Assembly: GCF_002159185.1 (NCBI RefSeq)
Contig: NZ_NFHD01000003.1
Coordinates: 62,001 to 126,000, forward strand
Origin: Gemmiger sp. An87
GTDB lineage: Bacteria > Bacillota > Clostridia > Oscillospirales > Ruminococcaceae
Direction of reading: 5' to 3'
DNA: 64,000 nt
In this document: piece after piece, positions 24,043 through 31,906 of the stretch
Numbering within the stretch: position 1 is the stretch's first letter
How the letters are laid out: every line of letters begins with the position of its first letter
The notes under the pieces: model-generated
Database searches by the model: none
What the model was told of the DNA's origin: nothing
What the model saw: the letters and a program-made list of their open reading frames with translations, nothing else
Made by a program: the position numbers and the translations under genes

Positions 24043-24709
24043 CGGAGTGGAAAAACCGGTGAACGAGCAGCTGGCGGCGGAATTTCTGGACCCCGCCCAC
24101 ACCGCCGTCATCACCATCGACATGCACGACGGCCACCTTTCCCAGGACCCGGACTGCCCCTGTCCGTCCCCCCGCGGGCGGCAGATTATCCAGCCGCTGA
24201 ATGATTTTCTGGCCCGCTGCCGGGCGCTGGGCCTGCCGGTGATCCATGTGCGCAGCACCCTCCGGGCGGACGGCGCGGATGAGCGGCTGTATCCCTCGGC
24301 CTGGCGGATGGTCTTTCCCATCACGGTGGGCGAGATCCCGAACATCGCCCAGCACGCGCTGGAGGGCACCCGCTGGAACAAAATGAGCATCGAGACCGAG
24401 CCCACCGATTATCGGGTGAACGGCAAAAAGCGGCTTTCCGCCTTTTACGCCACCGATCTGGAGCTGCTGCTGCGGAACCTGGGCATCCGGCGGATTGTAC
24501 TCACCGGCTGCATGACCGATTGCTGTGTGCTCAACACCGCCTTTGACGGTGCCAACCGGGACTTCCGGGTGGTGGTGCCCGGTGATCTGACCCGTGGCAC
24601 CGAGGAGCTGGAGCAGCCCGCGCTGCAGATGATCTCGCTGCATCTGGGCCTGGTGGTGGATTCCCAGGCTCTTCTGCAGCACTGGGAAAGTGAGGCGGCC
24701 CATGGCTGA
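24026..24709 (+). CDS. isochorismatase-family cysteine hydrolase
   Basis: 227 residues. Catalytic Asp in AVITIDMHDGHL, Lys region in NGKKRLSAFYATDLELLL, nucleophile Cys in LTGCMTDCCVLNTA. Such enzymes hydrolyse amides such as nicotinamide, ureidoacrylate or N-carbamoyl compounds. Overlap with the molybdenum hydroxylase gene suggests a joint catabolic route for an N-heterocycle. ATG 24026 after CGAGGAGG. Confidence 0.88.
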   Translation: MNAYFNGVEKPVNEQLAAEFLDPAHTAVITIDMHDGHLSQDPDCPCPSPRGRQIIQPLNDFLARCRALGLPVIHVRSTLRADGADERLYPSAWRMVFPITVGEIPNIAQHALEGTRWNKMSIETEPTDYRVNGKKRLSAFYATDLELLLRNLGIRRIVLTGCMTDCCVLNTAFDGANRDFRVVVPGDLTRGTEELEQPALQMISLHLGLVVDSQALLQHWESEAAHG

Positions 24710-25355
24710 GCAGCCCGGCCGCAAGCTTACACCCCGGGAACAGGCCCGCCGTGAGGCGTTTCAGGCTCTGCGCGAACGGATGAGGGCGCAGGGCTATCAG
24801 GAGGTGGACCTGATGGTGGATGTGGTGCAGGCCAACGGGATGGCCGTGGTGGTCATGCTGCCCTTTCTGGTTGCGGCGGCAATGCTCTTTTTCGCCGTGA
24901 ACCCGGTAAAGGAACTGCACATTCCTCTTTCCGGAATGGTACTCTGGCTGCTGGCATTTTTGATGCTGATGGTGCTGCACGAAGCCATTCATGGCCTGAC
25001 CTGGGGGCTGATGGCACCCCATGGATTCAAAGCCATCGCCTTCGGGGTGATCTGGCAGATGCTTACCCCCTACTGCACCTGCACCGACGGGCTTAAGCGC
25101 TGGCAGTATCTGCTGGGCGGCCTGATGCCCACCCTGATTCTGGGCTTCGGCCTGGCAGGGCTTGCCACTGTGCAGGGCAGTCTGTGGCTGTTTTCGCTGG
25201 CAGAGGTGATGATCTTAGGAGGCGGCGGAGATTTTCTGATCATGTTCAAGATGCTGCGCCATCCCCAAAAAACCGGTGCGGTGTACTACGACCACCCTTA
25301 CGAATGCGGGCTGGTGGTTTTTGAACCGGCAAATGGCGATGTGCCTGCCGCCTGA
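24702..25355 (+). CDS. DUF3267-type membrane protein with HExxH motif
   Basis: 217 residues. Four or so membrane segments (about 43-65, 72-95, 130-150, 155-175). HEAIHG in the second segment is the HExxH zinc-binding motif of DUF3267, related to membrane metalloproteases. Overlaps the previous gene by 8 bases. Whether it is a working protease is unknown. Confidence 0.75.
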   Translation: MAEQPGRKLTPREQARREAFQALRERMRAQGYQEVDLMVDVVQANGMAVVVMLPFLVAAAMLFFAVNPVKELHIPLSGMVLWLLAFLMLMVLHEAIHGLTWGLMAPHGFKAIAFGVIWQMLTPYCTCTDGLKRWQYLLGGLMPTLILGFGLAGLATVQGSLWLFSLAEVMILGGGGDFLIMFKMLRHPQKTGAVYYDHPYECGLVVFEPANGDVPAA

Positions 25356-25376
25356 GGAAAGGGAGGAATAAGCAGC

Positions 25377-25745
25377 ATGGATGTGGAGCGCTACTGGCGC
25401 GCCGCGCTGGCGCAAAATGCACAAGAGATGCGGCCCTTCTTCCGAAAGGACGCGGTGGTCCGCTGGCCCAACACCAACGAGCAGTTCACGGTGGAGGAGT
25501 TTCTCCGGGCCAACTGTGAATATCCCGGCAGCTGGGACGGCCAGATCGAACGATTTGAACAGACCGGCAGCTTGCTCATCACAGCGGTGCATGTGTATTC
25601 CCGGGACAAAACGGTCTCCTGCCATGTGACCTCCTTTTTTCAAATTGAGGAGGACCGAATCGTCGTGCTGGAGGAATACTGGGGCGACGACGGTCCGCCG
25701 CCCCGCTGGCGGCAGGAAATGGGCATCGGAAGGCCCATCCGGTAA
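25377..25745 (+). CDS. NTF2/SnoaL-like protein
   Basis: 122 residues. Pattern of a cone-shaped alpha+beta barrel: an N-terminal helix (VERYWRAALAQNAQEMRPFF), KDAVVRWPNTNEQFTVEEFL, and strands HVTSFFQIEEDRIVVLEEYWGDD. Family members bind or transform small molecules. Follows the membrane protein by 21 bases and ends the operon. Confidence 0.75.
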   Translation: MDVERYWRAALAQNAQEMRPFFRKDAVVRWPNTNEQFTVEEFLRANCEYPGSWDGQIERFEQTGSLLITAVHVYSRDKTVSCHVTSFFQIEEDRIVVLEEYWGDDGPPPRWRQEMGIGRPIR

Positions 25746-25766
25746 AGCGGCGCAACGTAAGAAAAG

Positions 25767-25802
25767 AAAAAGCTCCCCGGTATACGGCCGGGGAGCTTTT
25801 TT
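25767..25802. terminator. bidirectional terminator
   Basis: A perfect 14-bp stem (25767-25780 with 25788-25801), A-rich left and T-rich right, between converging genes. Confidence 0.88.
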
Positions 25803-25819
25803 GGCAGAGAGCAGAAGAG

Positions 25820-26863
25820 TCAGGGCTCAGAGAGCATGCGAATCACCACATTGCCGGCGTGTTCCACATCGGCGGCGGTGCGGATGGCGGTTTCCAGCTG
25901 ATCCAGCGGGAACTCGTGGGTGATGATGGATTCCATGTTCCAGCGGCCGCAGGTCATGATGCGCTGCACATCCCATACGTCCTGCGGCATGTATCCGCCG
26001 GAGCCGATGATGCTCTGCTGGGCGTAGGTCATGTGAAGCAGGTCGATGGTGCGCGGCGCGTTGTTCACTCCTACGCTCACAAACCGGCTTTCGATCTTGC
26101 CCAGGCGGAGAAAATCCTCCAGAATGGACGGAGCGCCCGCCGCGTCCAGCCAGCAGTCGATGTTCGCGGTCGGCCCGGCCAGCGAGGGCGCAGAGCCGAA
26201 ATACTCCAGCGCACGGGCTCGGAAATCCTCCCGCGCGGGATTGCAGACGGCGAAGCCCAGATCTTTGGCCAGGTTCAGCCGGAAGTCGGAAAAATCGCAG
26301 AGCATGACCCGGGCCATGCCAAAATAGGAGAAGGCGGCGGCCGCTGCAATGCCGATGGTGCCGCACCCGAACACCACCGCCGATTGGCCGGACAGATACC
26401 GGCCCTCATCGGCGGGGATCATGCCGCGCCGGGCCGCCCGGCAGCCCACAGTGAAGGGCTCGATCAGGCTTGCCAGCCGGTCCGGGATGCGGTCATCCAC
26501 CGGATACAGCCCCACATTGCGCCGGGCCTGCGGTACGAGGATGTATTCGGAAAATCCCCCCAGTGTTCCCGCGCGGGAGGGATCGTTCTTTGCACACAGC
26601 GGGTAGGGATATACCCGTTCTCCAACGGTGAAATCCGTGACCAGGCGGCCGATTTTGACCACCCGGGAAACCGTTTCGTGGCCGAATTCGCCACCCACGG
26701 TCACCTTGTGCCCGGTGCCCGGTCCGCCGAAGAAGACGGCAGTATCGGTACCGCAGACGCTGGAGTAAATGTTTTGAATCAATACGTCATGTTCGCCCAC
26801 CTCGGGGAGGGGGAGCTCTTTCAATTCGATCTGTTCTTTTCCTGCATAGATTGCTGCTTTCAT
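25820..26863 (-). CDS. zinc-binding medium-chain alcohol/polyol dehydrogenase
   Basis: 347 residues. MDR family: catalytic zinc site C in SSVCGTDTAVFFGG and GGEFGHETVSRV, GERVYPYPLC, nucleotide-binding GCGTIGIAAAAAFSYFG, then DAAGAPSILEDFLRLG. Closest to threonine/sorbitol dehydrogenase-like enzymes. The structural zinc cysteines appear reduced. ATG overlaps the TetR stop (ATGA), so it is the likely target of that regulator. Confidence 0.88.
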   Translation of the reverse strand: MKAAIYAGKEQIELKELPLPEVGEHDVLIQNIYSSVCGTDTAVFFGGPGTGHKVTVGGEFGHETVSRVVKIGRLVTDFTVGERVYPYPLCAKNDPSRAGTLGGFSEYILVPQARRNVGLYPVDDRIPDRLASLIEPFTVGCRAARRGMIPADEGRYLSGQSAVVFGCGTIGIAAAAAFSYFGMARVMLCDFSDFRLNLAKDLGFAVCNPAREDFRARALEYFGSAPSLAGPTANIDCWLDAAGAPSILEDFLRLGKIESRFVSVGVNNAPRTIDLLHMTYAQQSIIGSGGYMPQDVWDVQRIMTCGRWNMESIITHEFPLDQLETAIRTAADVEHAGNVVIRMLSEP

Positions 26864-27462
26864 AGTGGTTCTCCCTTTTGGCCCGGCCGGGCCACACACT
26901 GCTGCATGATGGCGCTGATTTTTTGGATGGAATCCGCGCAGTCATTCTGCAGCCACTGGTCCACAATGGCCATCAGACCGTGAATGTAAAAGGCCATCAG
27001 ATACGCCCGGTTTTCCTCCGGAACCTGAAATTGCTCCAGGATGGGGGAAAACACATGGCGAAACATCCGCTGGTATACCCGGTCCAGCCGCAGAACGGCA
27101 GATTGCTCCATGGCTGTGCGGAACAGCCGCTTGTTCTGTGCGATGTAGCTCAGATAGGGCTCCAGGTATTCCGGTGTGATGAAATAGGCACGCCCGGCGG
27201 AAAGAGGCGTATCACTGGCCGCAAAGGGCTCGGTGCGCTGGCGCATATGGTCCAGAAAGCGTTCGGTCATATATTGCACGCTCTCGGCCAGCAGATCGCC
27301 AATGGTCTCGTAATGCAGATAAAAGGTGGACCGGTTGACCCCGGCCTGCTGGCAGATTTCCTTCACGGTGATATAGGGCAGATCCTTCTTTTCCAGCAAA
27401 GCCAGGAAGGCCTCGTCCATCCGTGCTGCGGTGCTGAAATATTTGCTTTCCGTCTTGTTCAA
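26860..27462 (-). CDS. TetR-family regulator
   Basis: 200 residues from TTG at 27462, which has AAGGAG 10 bases upstream and gives the usual start NKTESKYFSTAARMDEAFL. HTH at about 30-50 (ITVKEICQQAGVNRSTFYLHYETIGDLL), then a ligand domain of the TetR_C_8 type. Coupled to the dehydrogenase. Confidence 0.88.
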   Translation of the reverse strand: MNKTESKYFSTAARMDEAFLALLEKKDLPYITVKEICQQAGVNRSTFYLHYETIGDLLAESVQYMTERFLDHMRQRTEPFAASDTPLSAGRAYFITPEYLEPYLSYIAQNKRLFRTAMEQSAVLRLDRVYQRMFRHVFSPILEQFQVPEENRAYLMAFYIHGLMAIVDQWLQNDCADSIQKISAIMQQCVARPGQKGEPL

Positions 27463-27510
27463 GAAACTGCATCTCCTTTTGTCTGCGGGCAAGGCCCGGC
27501 CGGTTTTTGT

Positions 27511-27864
27511 TTATGCTTCGCTGATCTCTTTTGCCAGCTCCATAATTTCAAAGGCGTATTTCTGCTTGCCCTTGGCCAGCAGATGCTTGTAAAGCGGGTA
27601 GTTCAGCCCCATTCCGGCCAGCCCGACGATGCCGACCAGCACGCCCAGCACGAACATGGGGGTGCTGCCGCTGCCGATGATCCGCATGGAAAGGCACATG
27701 CCCACGCCGGTAATCAGTGCAGTGCAGATGCCCAGGGAATAGGTGAAAACGGTTGCGGGCAGCTTTGCCCGGGCGTCCAGTTTGCGCAGTGCGATCACCT
27801 TGGAGTGATTCTTCGGTGCGTATTCGTTTGCCAGTTGTTCCGCGTAAATTTTGTCAGTATTCAT
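27511..27864 (-). CDS. small two-helix membrane protein
   Basis: 117 residues. A basic N-terminal region (VIALRKLDARAKLPA), two membrane segments (about 38-60 and 68-90), and a charged C-terminus. A widespread clostridial small protein, sometimes labelled dihydropteridine reductase without basis. Probably in one transcript with TetR and the dehydrogenase. Role unknown. Confidence 0.7.
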   Translation of the reverse strand: MNTDKIYAEQLANEYAPKNHSKVIALRKLDARAKLPATVFTYSLGICTALITGVGMCLSMRIIGSGSTPMFVLGVLVGIVGLAGMGLNYPLYKHLLAKGKQKYAFEIMELAKEISEA

Positions 27865-28038
27865 AGCACATTGGCCTCCTTTGTTGTGATGGCCTTATTG
27901 TACCAGCCCCGCGCAAAAGGCGGAACAACACGAATCGGCTGCCGTGTTGGGCTGCGTTCGGAAGAAACCGCAAATCCGATCAAGCAAAATCCAGTGCTGG
28001 CGGGTATAATGAGAGCAGAAACGCAGGAGGAAAACGAT

Positions 28039-29010
28039 ATGAGTGAACAATGGCAGAGAAAAATCCAGCACATTGTGGACCGGATCGACGCCTGCATCCG
28101 GGACAAAAACGACGAGGCGCTGACCCTGAAGCTGCTGGCGCAGGAGTTTGGGTATTCGGAATTTCATTTTTCAAGAAAATTCCGGGAAATCTCCGGCATG
28201 CAGTTTCGGGATTATCTTCGCTGCCGGAGGCTGGCCTTCTCGCTCAGGAAGCTTCGCAATACAGAAGAAAGCGTGCTGAAGATCGCGCTGGACCATGGCT
28301 TTTCCTCTCATGAGGCCTTTACCCGCGCATTCCGGGAGGTCTATGGACTTACCCCCAGCGAGTACCGCAGGCATCCGGTGCCGGTGGCGCTGCGTACGAT
28401 CCTGCGTCCCTTTGACTGCTATCTGCTGGAGAATGGAGGAACCGGTATGCCCGGCACACAAAGCAAGGTAAAAATCTATTTCGTCACCATCCCTGCCCAC
28501 AAGTTCCTGCACATCAAAAACTACGAGAGCATCGGTTATTGGGATTTCTGGCAAAAGCAGAGTCGCATCCCCGGGCAGGACTGCGAAACAATCTGCAGCC
28601 TGCTGGATGGCATTCCCGATAAGCTGGATGATCTGGGCGGCAGGGAAGCGAACAGCAGCAGTGGGCAGATCATGGCATTTATGAATGATTCGGCAGGGAG
28701 AATTTGCAGCTGGGGGATTCCGCTGGCTGAATGCTACGGAGTGCGCCTGCCGCTGGATTACGATGGGCCAGTGCCGGCGCAGATGTGTTTGATGGAGGTG
28801 CCCGAAGGGGATTACATCGTATTTGAACATGGGCCTTTCGATGTTGAAACCGAGAACAGCGTGGTGGAGAAGGCCATGGAGCAGGCGATGCGGGAATTTG
28901 ACTATTCTGCTTCGGGTTACCAGCTGGATCTCACACCGGGCAGAATGTTCTACTTTTACCACGATTGCAGCCGTTTCTGGAAATACATCCGCCCGGTTCG
29001 GAAGGCGTGA
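28039..29010 (+). CDS. AraC-family regulator with GyrI-like effector domain
   Basis: 323 residues. The N-terminal double HTH (about 10-115; LKLLAQEFGYSEFHFSRKFREISG, ALDHGFSSHEAFTRAFREVYGLTPSEYR) is followed by a GyrI-like ligand-binding domain (about 150-320). Same order as SoxS-Rob-type multidrug sensors. Divergent from the small membrane protein gene. A TATAAT at 28005-28010 lies 29 bases before the ATG. Confidence 0.88.
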   Translation: MSEQWQRKIQHIVDRIDACIRDKNDEALTLKLLAQEFGYSEFHFSRKFREISGMQFRDYLRCRRLAFSLRKLRNTEESVLKIALDHGFSSHEAFTRAFREVYGLTPSEYRRHPVPVALRTILRPFDCYLLENGGTGMPGTQSKVKIYFVTIPAHKFLHIKNYESIGYWDFWQKQSRIPGQDCETICSLLDGIPDKLDDLGGREANSSSGQIMAFMNDSAGRICSWGIPLAECYGVRLPLDYDGPVPAQMCLMEVPEGDYIVFEHGPFDVETENSVVEKAMEQAMREFDYSASGYQLDLTPGRMFYFYHDCSRFWKYIRPVRKA

Positions 29011-29149
29011 GTGTATAGTGGTAAAAGGTTTGCCTCTCATTTCGATGATATCATAAAACAAAGCGTTCCTGCGAGAGGGAAAGATTTTTTCGGTTTCCAT
29101 ATCCGCTGATCAACGTTTTGTGATATGCTGAGAGAAAGGAGGGAGCACC

Positions 29150-30154
29150 ATGCGGATGTTCGGCTTGTTCGGAAAAAGAGAGATGGACCACAGTCAGAAG
29201 GTGGAGGCGGCTTACCGGCGCTGCAATGCGGATGAAAGAAAGAACTTTTTCCCGGAAGGGGTGCATCAGGCCGATATCATCATACGCTCGTTGGCGAAAA
29301 TTTATGGAGTTTCGCTGGATGAACTTGACGAAAACGCTTATCATGAAATATTGACCAGTTATACGGAAGCCATTATCCGCAAAGCACTCCCCGGAAGTGA
29401 CGATGAGGTGATCGTACGCGGCTTTCAGGTGCGGCACGGCAGTTTGGTGCGCACGATTGAAATGGCGCGCAGAGCGTTTACGTATACGATGCTTAACCGG
29501 TTGGATCGCTCTTTTGCCATCGAAAGCGAAGAGGATATGTTGTTTTTGTGTAAAGTGGCCCGATCAGAGGATGAGAAGACCTCCCCAAAGCAGGACGACA
29601 TGTTTGTGAGCGAGTATTGCTTTGAAGGGCCTTTGGAGCATGCCATATACGGGAAACTGTATGGTACGGATGATGGGTTTATATGCTGGAGTTCCGGTAA
29701 CCAGTACCGTGAGCAGTACAGGAAAGGTTTCCGGCTTGTGGAAGAGGGAAAATACGAAGAAGCAATCGCAGCATACCGGGCCAGCCTGGAGTTTAACCCC
29801 ATCGGAATCAGCGCGAGATTTGAAATTTGCGAATGCTTTATCCGCTTGAAAGACTTTTATTCCGCGAAGGAAACGCTGTATGCCATGACACCGTATCTGT
29901 TGGAACCGAAGCATCTGGCAAAATTCTATCGAAGACTCGGCTACATTGCGGTGGAGCAGGGGAATGATCTGTGTGCCGCGGGTTGCTTTGTTTACAGTAA
30001 GAACTTTGAGCAAAACCCCGGAACAGAGCAGGAACTGCAAAATATCTTCGCAAAAACAGGCGTGCAGCCGAGTCAAATTGTCGGTGATCCGACGATTTAT
30101 TTAGAGCGGTATCATATTCCGGTATTGAAAGAGCGGAAACTGAGTGAACTTTGA
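29150..30154 (+). CDS. TPR-like cytoplasmic protein
   Basis: 334 residues. Tetratricopeptide repeats in the C-terminal half (GFRLVEEGKYEEAIAAYRASLEFNP, then IGISARFEICECFIRLKDFYSAKETL, and a third near 260-285). The N-terminal 140 residues are helical and unrecognised. GC and codon use are lower than in neighbours, so it may be a later arrival. RBS AAGGAGGGAG. Confidence 0.7.
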   Translation: MRMFGLFGKREMDHSQKVEAAYRRCNADERKNFFPEGVHQADIIIRSLAKIYGVSLDELDENAYHEILTSYTEAIIRKALPGSDDEVIVRGFQVRHGSLVRTIEMARRAFTYTMLNRLDRSFAIESEEDMLFLCKVARSEDEKTSPKQDDMFVSEYCFEGPLEHAIYGKLYGTDDGFICWSSGNQYREQYRKGFRLVEEGKYEEAIAAYRASLEFNPIGISARFEICECFIRLKDFYSAKETLYAMTPYLLEPKHLAKFYRRLGYIAVEQGNDLCAAGCFVYSKNFEQNPGTEQELQNIFAKTGVQPSQIVGDPTIYLERYHIPVLKERKLSEL

Positions 30155-30166
30155 ACAGGAAAATCA

Positions 30167-30200
30167 AAAAGACCGCTGACTTTTGTCAGCGGTCTTTTTG
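30167..30200. terminator. bidirectional terminator
   Basis: A 15-bp perfect stem with a TTTT loop, A tract left and T tract right, between the TPR gene and tRNA-Pro. Confidence 0.9.
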
Positions 30201-30201
30201 A

Positions 30202-30277
30202 TGGTCGGAGTGACGGGACTTGAACCCACGGCTTCCTGGTCCCGAACCAGGCGCGCTACCAACTGCGCTACACCCCG
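30202..30277 (-). tRNA. tRNA-Pro (CGG)
   Basis: 76 bases including an encoded CCA. Acceptor stem CGGGGTG/CACTCCG (one G-T), anticodon loop TTCGGGA giving CGG, T-arm GTGGGTTCAAGTCCC. Last gene of the two-tRNA minus-strand unit. Confidence 0.95.
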
Positions 30278-30284
30278 ATGTAAA

Positions 30285-30316
30285 AAATAGCAGCAGCGGT
30301 TGGGCTGCTGCTATTT
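30285..30316 (-). terminator. hairpin between tRNA-Gln and tRNA-Pro
   Basis: A 13-bp stem (30285-30297 with 30304-30316); on the minus strand it is followed by a T run, so it can end or process the tRNA-Gln transcript. Confidence 0.65.
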
Positions 30317-30317
30317 C

Positions 30318-30391
30318 TGGTTGGAGAAGAAGGATTCGAACCCTCACAAACAGAGTCAGAGTCTGTCGTGCTACCCTTACACAATTCTCCA
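30318..30391 (-). tRNA. tRNA-Gln (CTG)
   Basis: 74 bases including an encoded CCA. Acceptor TGGAGAA/TTCTCCA, anticodon stem ACAGA/TCTGT with loop CTCTGAC giving CTG, T-arm GAGGGTTCGAATCC. Confidence 0.95.
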
Positions 30392-30431
30392 ATATTTCTG
30401 CTCTCTTGGGCCGTGCCCTGAGTGCTTTATT

Positions 30432-30460
30432 ATTATACCGTCGAGGTTTGCAAATGTCAA
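30432..30460 (-). promoter_or_regulatory. consensus promoter of tRNA unit
   Basis: On the minus strand TTGACA (30460-30455), 17 bases, TATAAT (30437-30432), 41 bases before tRNA-Gln. Confidence 0.85.
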
Positions 30461-30487
30461 CCCCTTTTTTTTAAAAATTACCGGAAA

Positions 30488-30526
30488 AATAAATGCGCGG
30501 GCTGCGGAGTGATTTGCAGCCCGCGC
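30488..30526 (-). terminator. terminator of thioredoxin-reductase-like gene
   Basis: An 11-bp GC stem (30495-30505 with 30516-30526) followed, on the minus strand, by an ATTTATTTTT tract. Confidence 0.7.
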
Positions 30527-30549
30527 GAAAGCGTTTTGAAAAAAGAAAA

Positions 30550-31401
30550 TCAGGCGGGGTTTTTGTCCAGATAGTCCGCCGCGCTCAGCCCGGCAATCAG
30601 GCCTTCGCCCACCGCCTTGGCCACCTGCAGAGGGGCGCCGGTCACGTCGCCTGCCGCAAACACACCGGGAAGGTTGGTGGCCATATTGCGGTCCACCGGC
30701 ACCGAGCCATTCTCAAGGACCAGGCCGGGCAGCAGGGTGTCCGGCGCAATGGCGCTGCGCAGGATGAACACGCCGTCAAAGGCCTCCTGCTTTGGGCCGA
30801 TCTGTGCCCACTGCACCACAGCATCGCCGCCAACTGCCTTCAGGTTGCCGGGGATGAAGCGCACGCTTTCCCGCAGTTCCGGCGGCTGCTTGGCGGCCAC
30901 AAAGCTTACCTGGCAGCCGATGGAATCTAGGAAGTTGGCCTCGTGTGCAGCCTCCGGCGAAAGCCCCCAGACCAGCAGCTTTTTGCCCCGGTAGAGCATG
31001 CCGTCGCAGGTGGCGCAGTAAGAGACACCACGGCCCAGGAACTCCGCCTCGCCGGGTACCGGCTTGGCTCGGGCAATGCCACAGGCCAGAATGACGGTGC
31101 GGCTTTCCAGAATCTCGCCGTTGAAGTTGATCATAAAGCCGCCCCCCATGGGCAGAATGTTGGCCACCCGGCCGGGCAGCGCCTGAATGCCCATCGCCGC
31201 CGCGTGAGCGGAGAACTGGCGCAGCATCTCCTCGCCGGTTACGCCGGGCATGCCCAGATAGTTGTCCACCTGCTCGGCCTTGGCCAGAAAACCGGGCGCT
31301 GCGCCCAGAACCTGAACGGTCTTGCCGCGCTGATGCAGATTAATGGCCGCCGAAAGCCCGGCGGGGCCGCCGCCGATCACGGCGCAGTCGAATCGATCCA
31401 T
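30550..31401 (-). CDS. thioredoxin-reductase-like FAD/NAD(P) oxidoreductase
   Basis: 283 residues. FAD motif AVIGGGPAGLSAAINLHQRG at the N-terminus; redox-active pair CATCDG near residue 131; C-terminal FAD motif GVFAAGDVTG. The central NAD(P) motif is altered (LLVWGLSPEAAHEANFL instead of GxGxxA), so the electron donor may not be NADPH; some clostridial paralogues use ferredoxin. ATG 31401 after GGGAGG. Confidence 0.85.
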   Translation of the reverse strand: MDRFDCAVIGGGPAGLSAAINLHQRGKTVQVLGAAPGFLAKAEQVDNYLGMPGVTGEEMLRQFSAHAAAMGIQALPGRVANILPMGGGFMINFNGEILESRTVILACGIARAKPVPGEAEFLGRGVSYCATCDGMLYRGKKLLVWGLSPEAAHEANFLDSIGCQVSFVAAKQPPELRESVRFIPGNLKAVGGDAVVQWAQIGPKQEAFDGVFILRSAIAPDTLLPGLVLENGSVPVDRNMATNLPGVFAAGDVTGAPLQVAKAVGEGLIAGLSAADYLDKNPA

Positions 31402-31537
31402 GAAGATCCTCCCTTGTGTGGAAACCGCAGCGCCCGGCCAGGCCGAAAGCGGCAATGGACTGGGCATGCGGTGGTTGTTTTTCTTTATTATACCCGATTT
31501 CACACAAAGGGAAAAGGAATCTGGTCACAGACGGTAC

Positions 31538-31789
31538 TCAGGGTGGATGCGCATATTTTTTACGGGTGGCGGCTCCGCCCCGCAGATGGCGCTCTGCCTT
31601 GTTCCGCTCCAGCACCGTCTGCGCCCGGCGGAACAGCTCCGGGTCCAGATGACGCAAACGAGAAGTGATGTCCTTATGGACGGTACTTTTGGAGATACCG
31701 AAGCGGTCGGCCGCGGCGCGCACCGTGGCGCCGGTGCGGGCAATGTATTCGCCCAGCAGCACGGCTCGCTCCTCCGGGTTGCCTTTCAT
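31538..31789 (-). CDS. spoIIID: sporulation transcription factor SpoIIID
   Basis: 83 residues. HTH TVRAAADRFGISKSTVHKDI at about 27-46 and the family end motif RHLRGGAATRKKY. A mother-cell regulator that works after sigma-E; in B. subtilis it also activates the skin recombinase gene. Start ATG 31789. Its presence supports a sporulation lineage, relevant to the element splitting a SpoVD/FtsI-type gene. Confidence 0.93.
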   Translation of the reverse strand: MKGNPEERAVLLGEYIARTGATVRAAADRFGISKSTVHKDITSRLRHLDPELFRRAQTVLERNKAERHLRGGAATRKKYAHPP

Positions 31790-31824
31790 AACTGCGCATC
31801 CCCCCACACATAAGTTTTATTTCA

Positions 31825-31853
31825 TGTGTATGCGGGCGTGAAACGCGCTATGC
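31825..31853 (-). promoter_or_regulatory. putative sigma-E promoter of spoIIID
   Basis: Minus strand: GCATAGC (31853-31847), 14 bases, CATACACA (31832-31825). Compared with sigma-E consensus (GCATATT, CATACAAT) the -35 matches 5 of 7 and the -10 about 6-7 of 8. spoIIID is sigma-E-dependent in B. subtilis. Confidence 0.45.
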
Positions 31854-31865
31854 GGACAAAGAAAT

Positions 31866-31892
31866 CCCCCGGAAGAAGCTTCCTTCCGGGGG
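31866..31892 (-). terminator. hairpin after P-type ATPase
   Basis: A 10-bp stem (31866-31875 with 31883-31892); on the minus strand it is followed by a short ATTTCTTT tract, so moderate strength. Confidence 0.6.
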
Positions 31893-31906
31893 AGAGAAAA
31901 ACGGTT

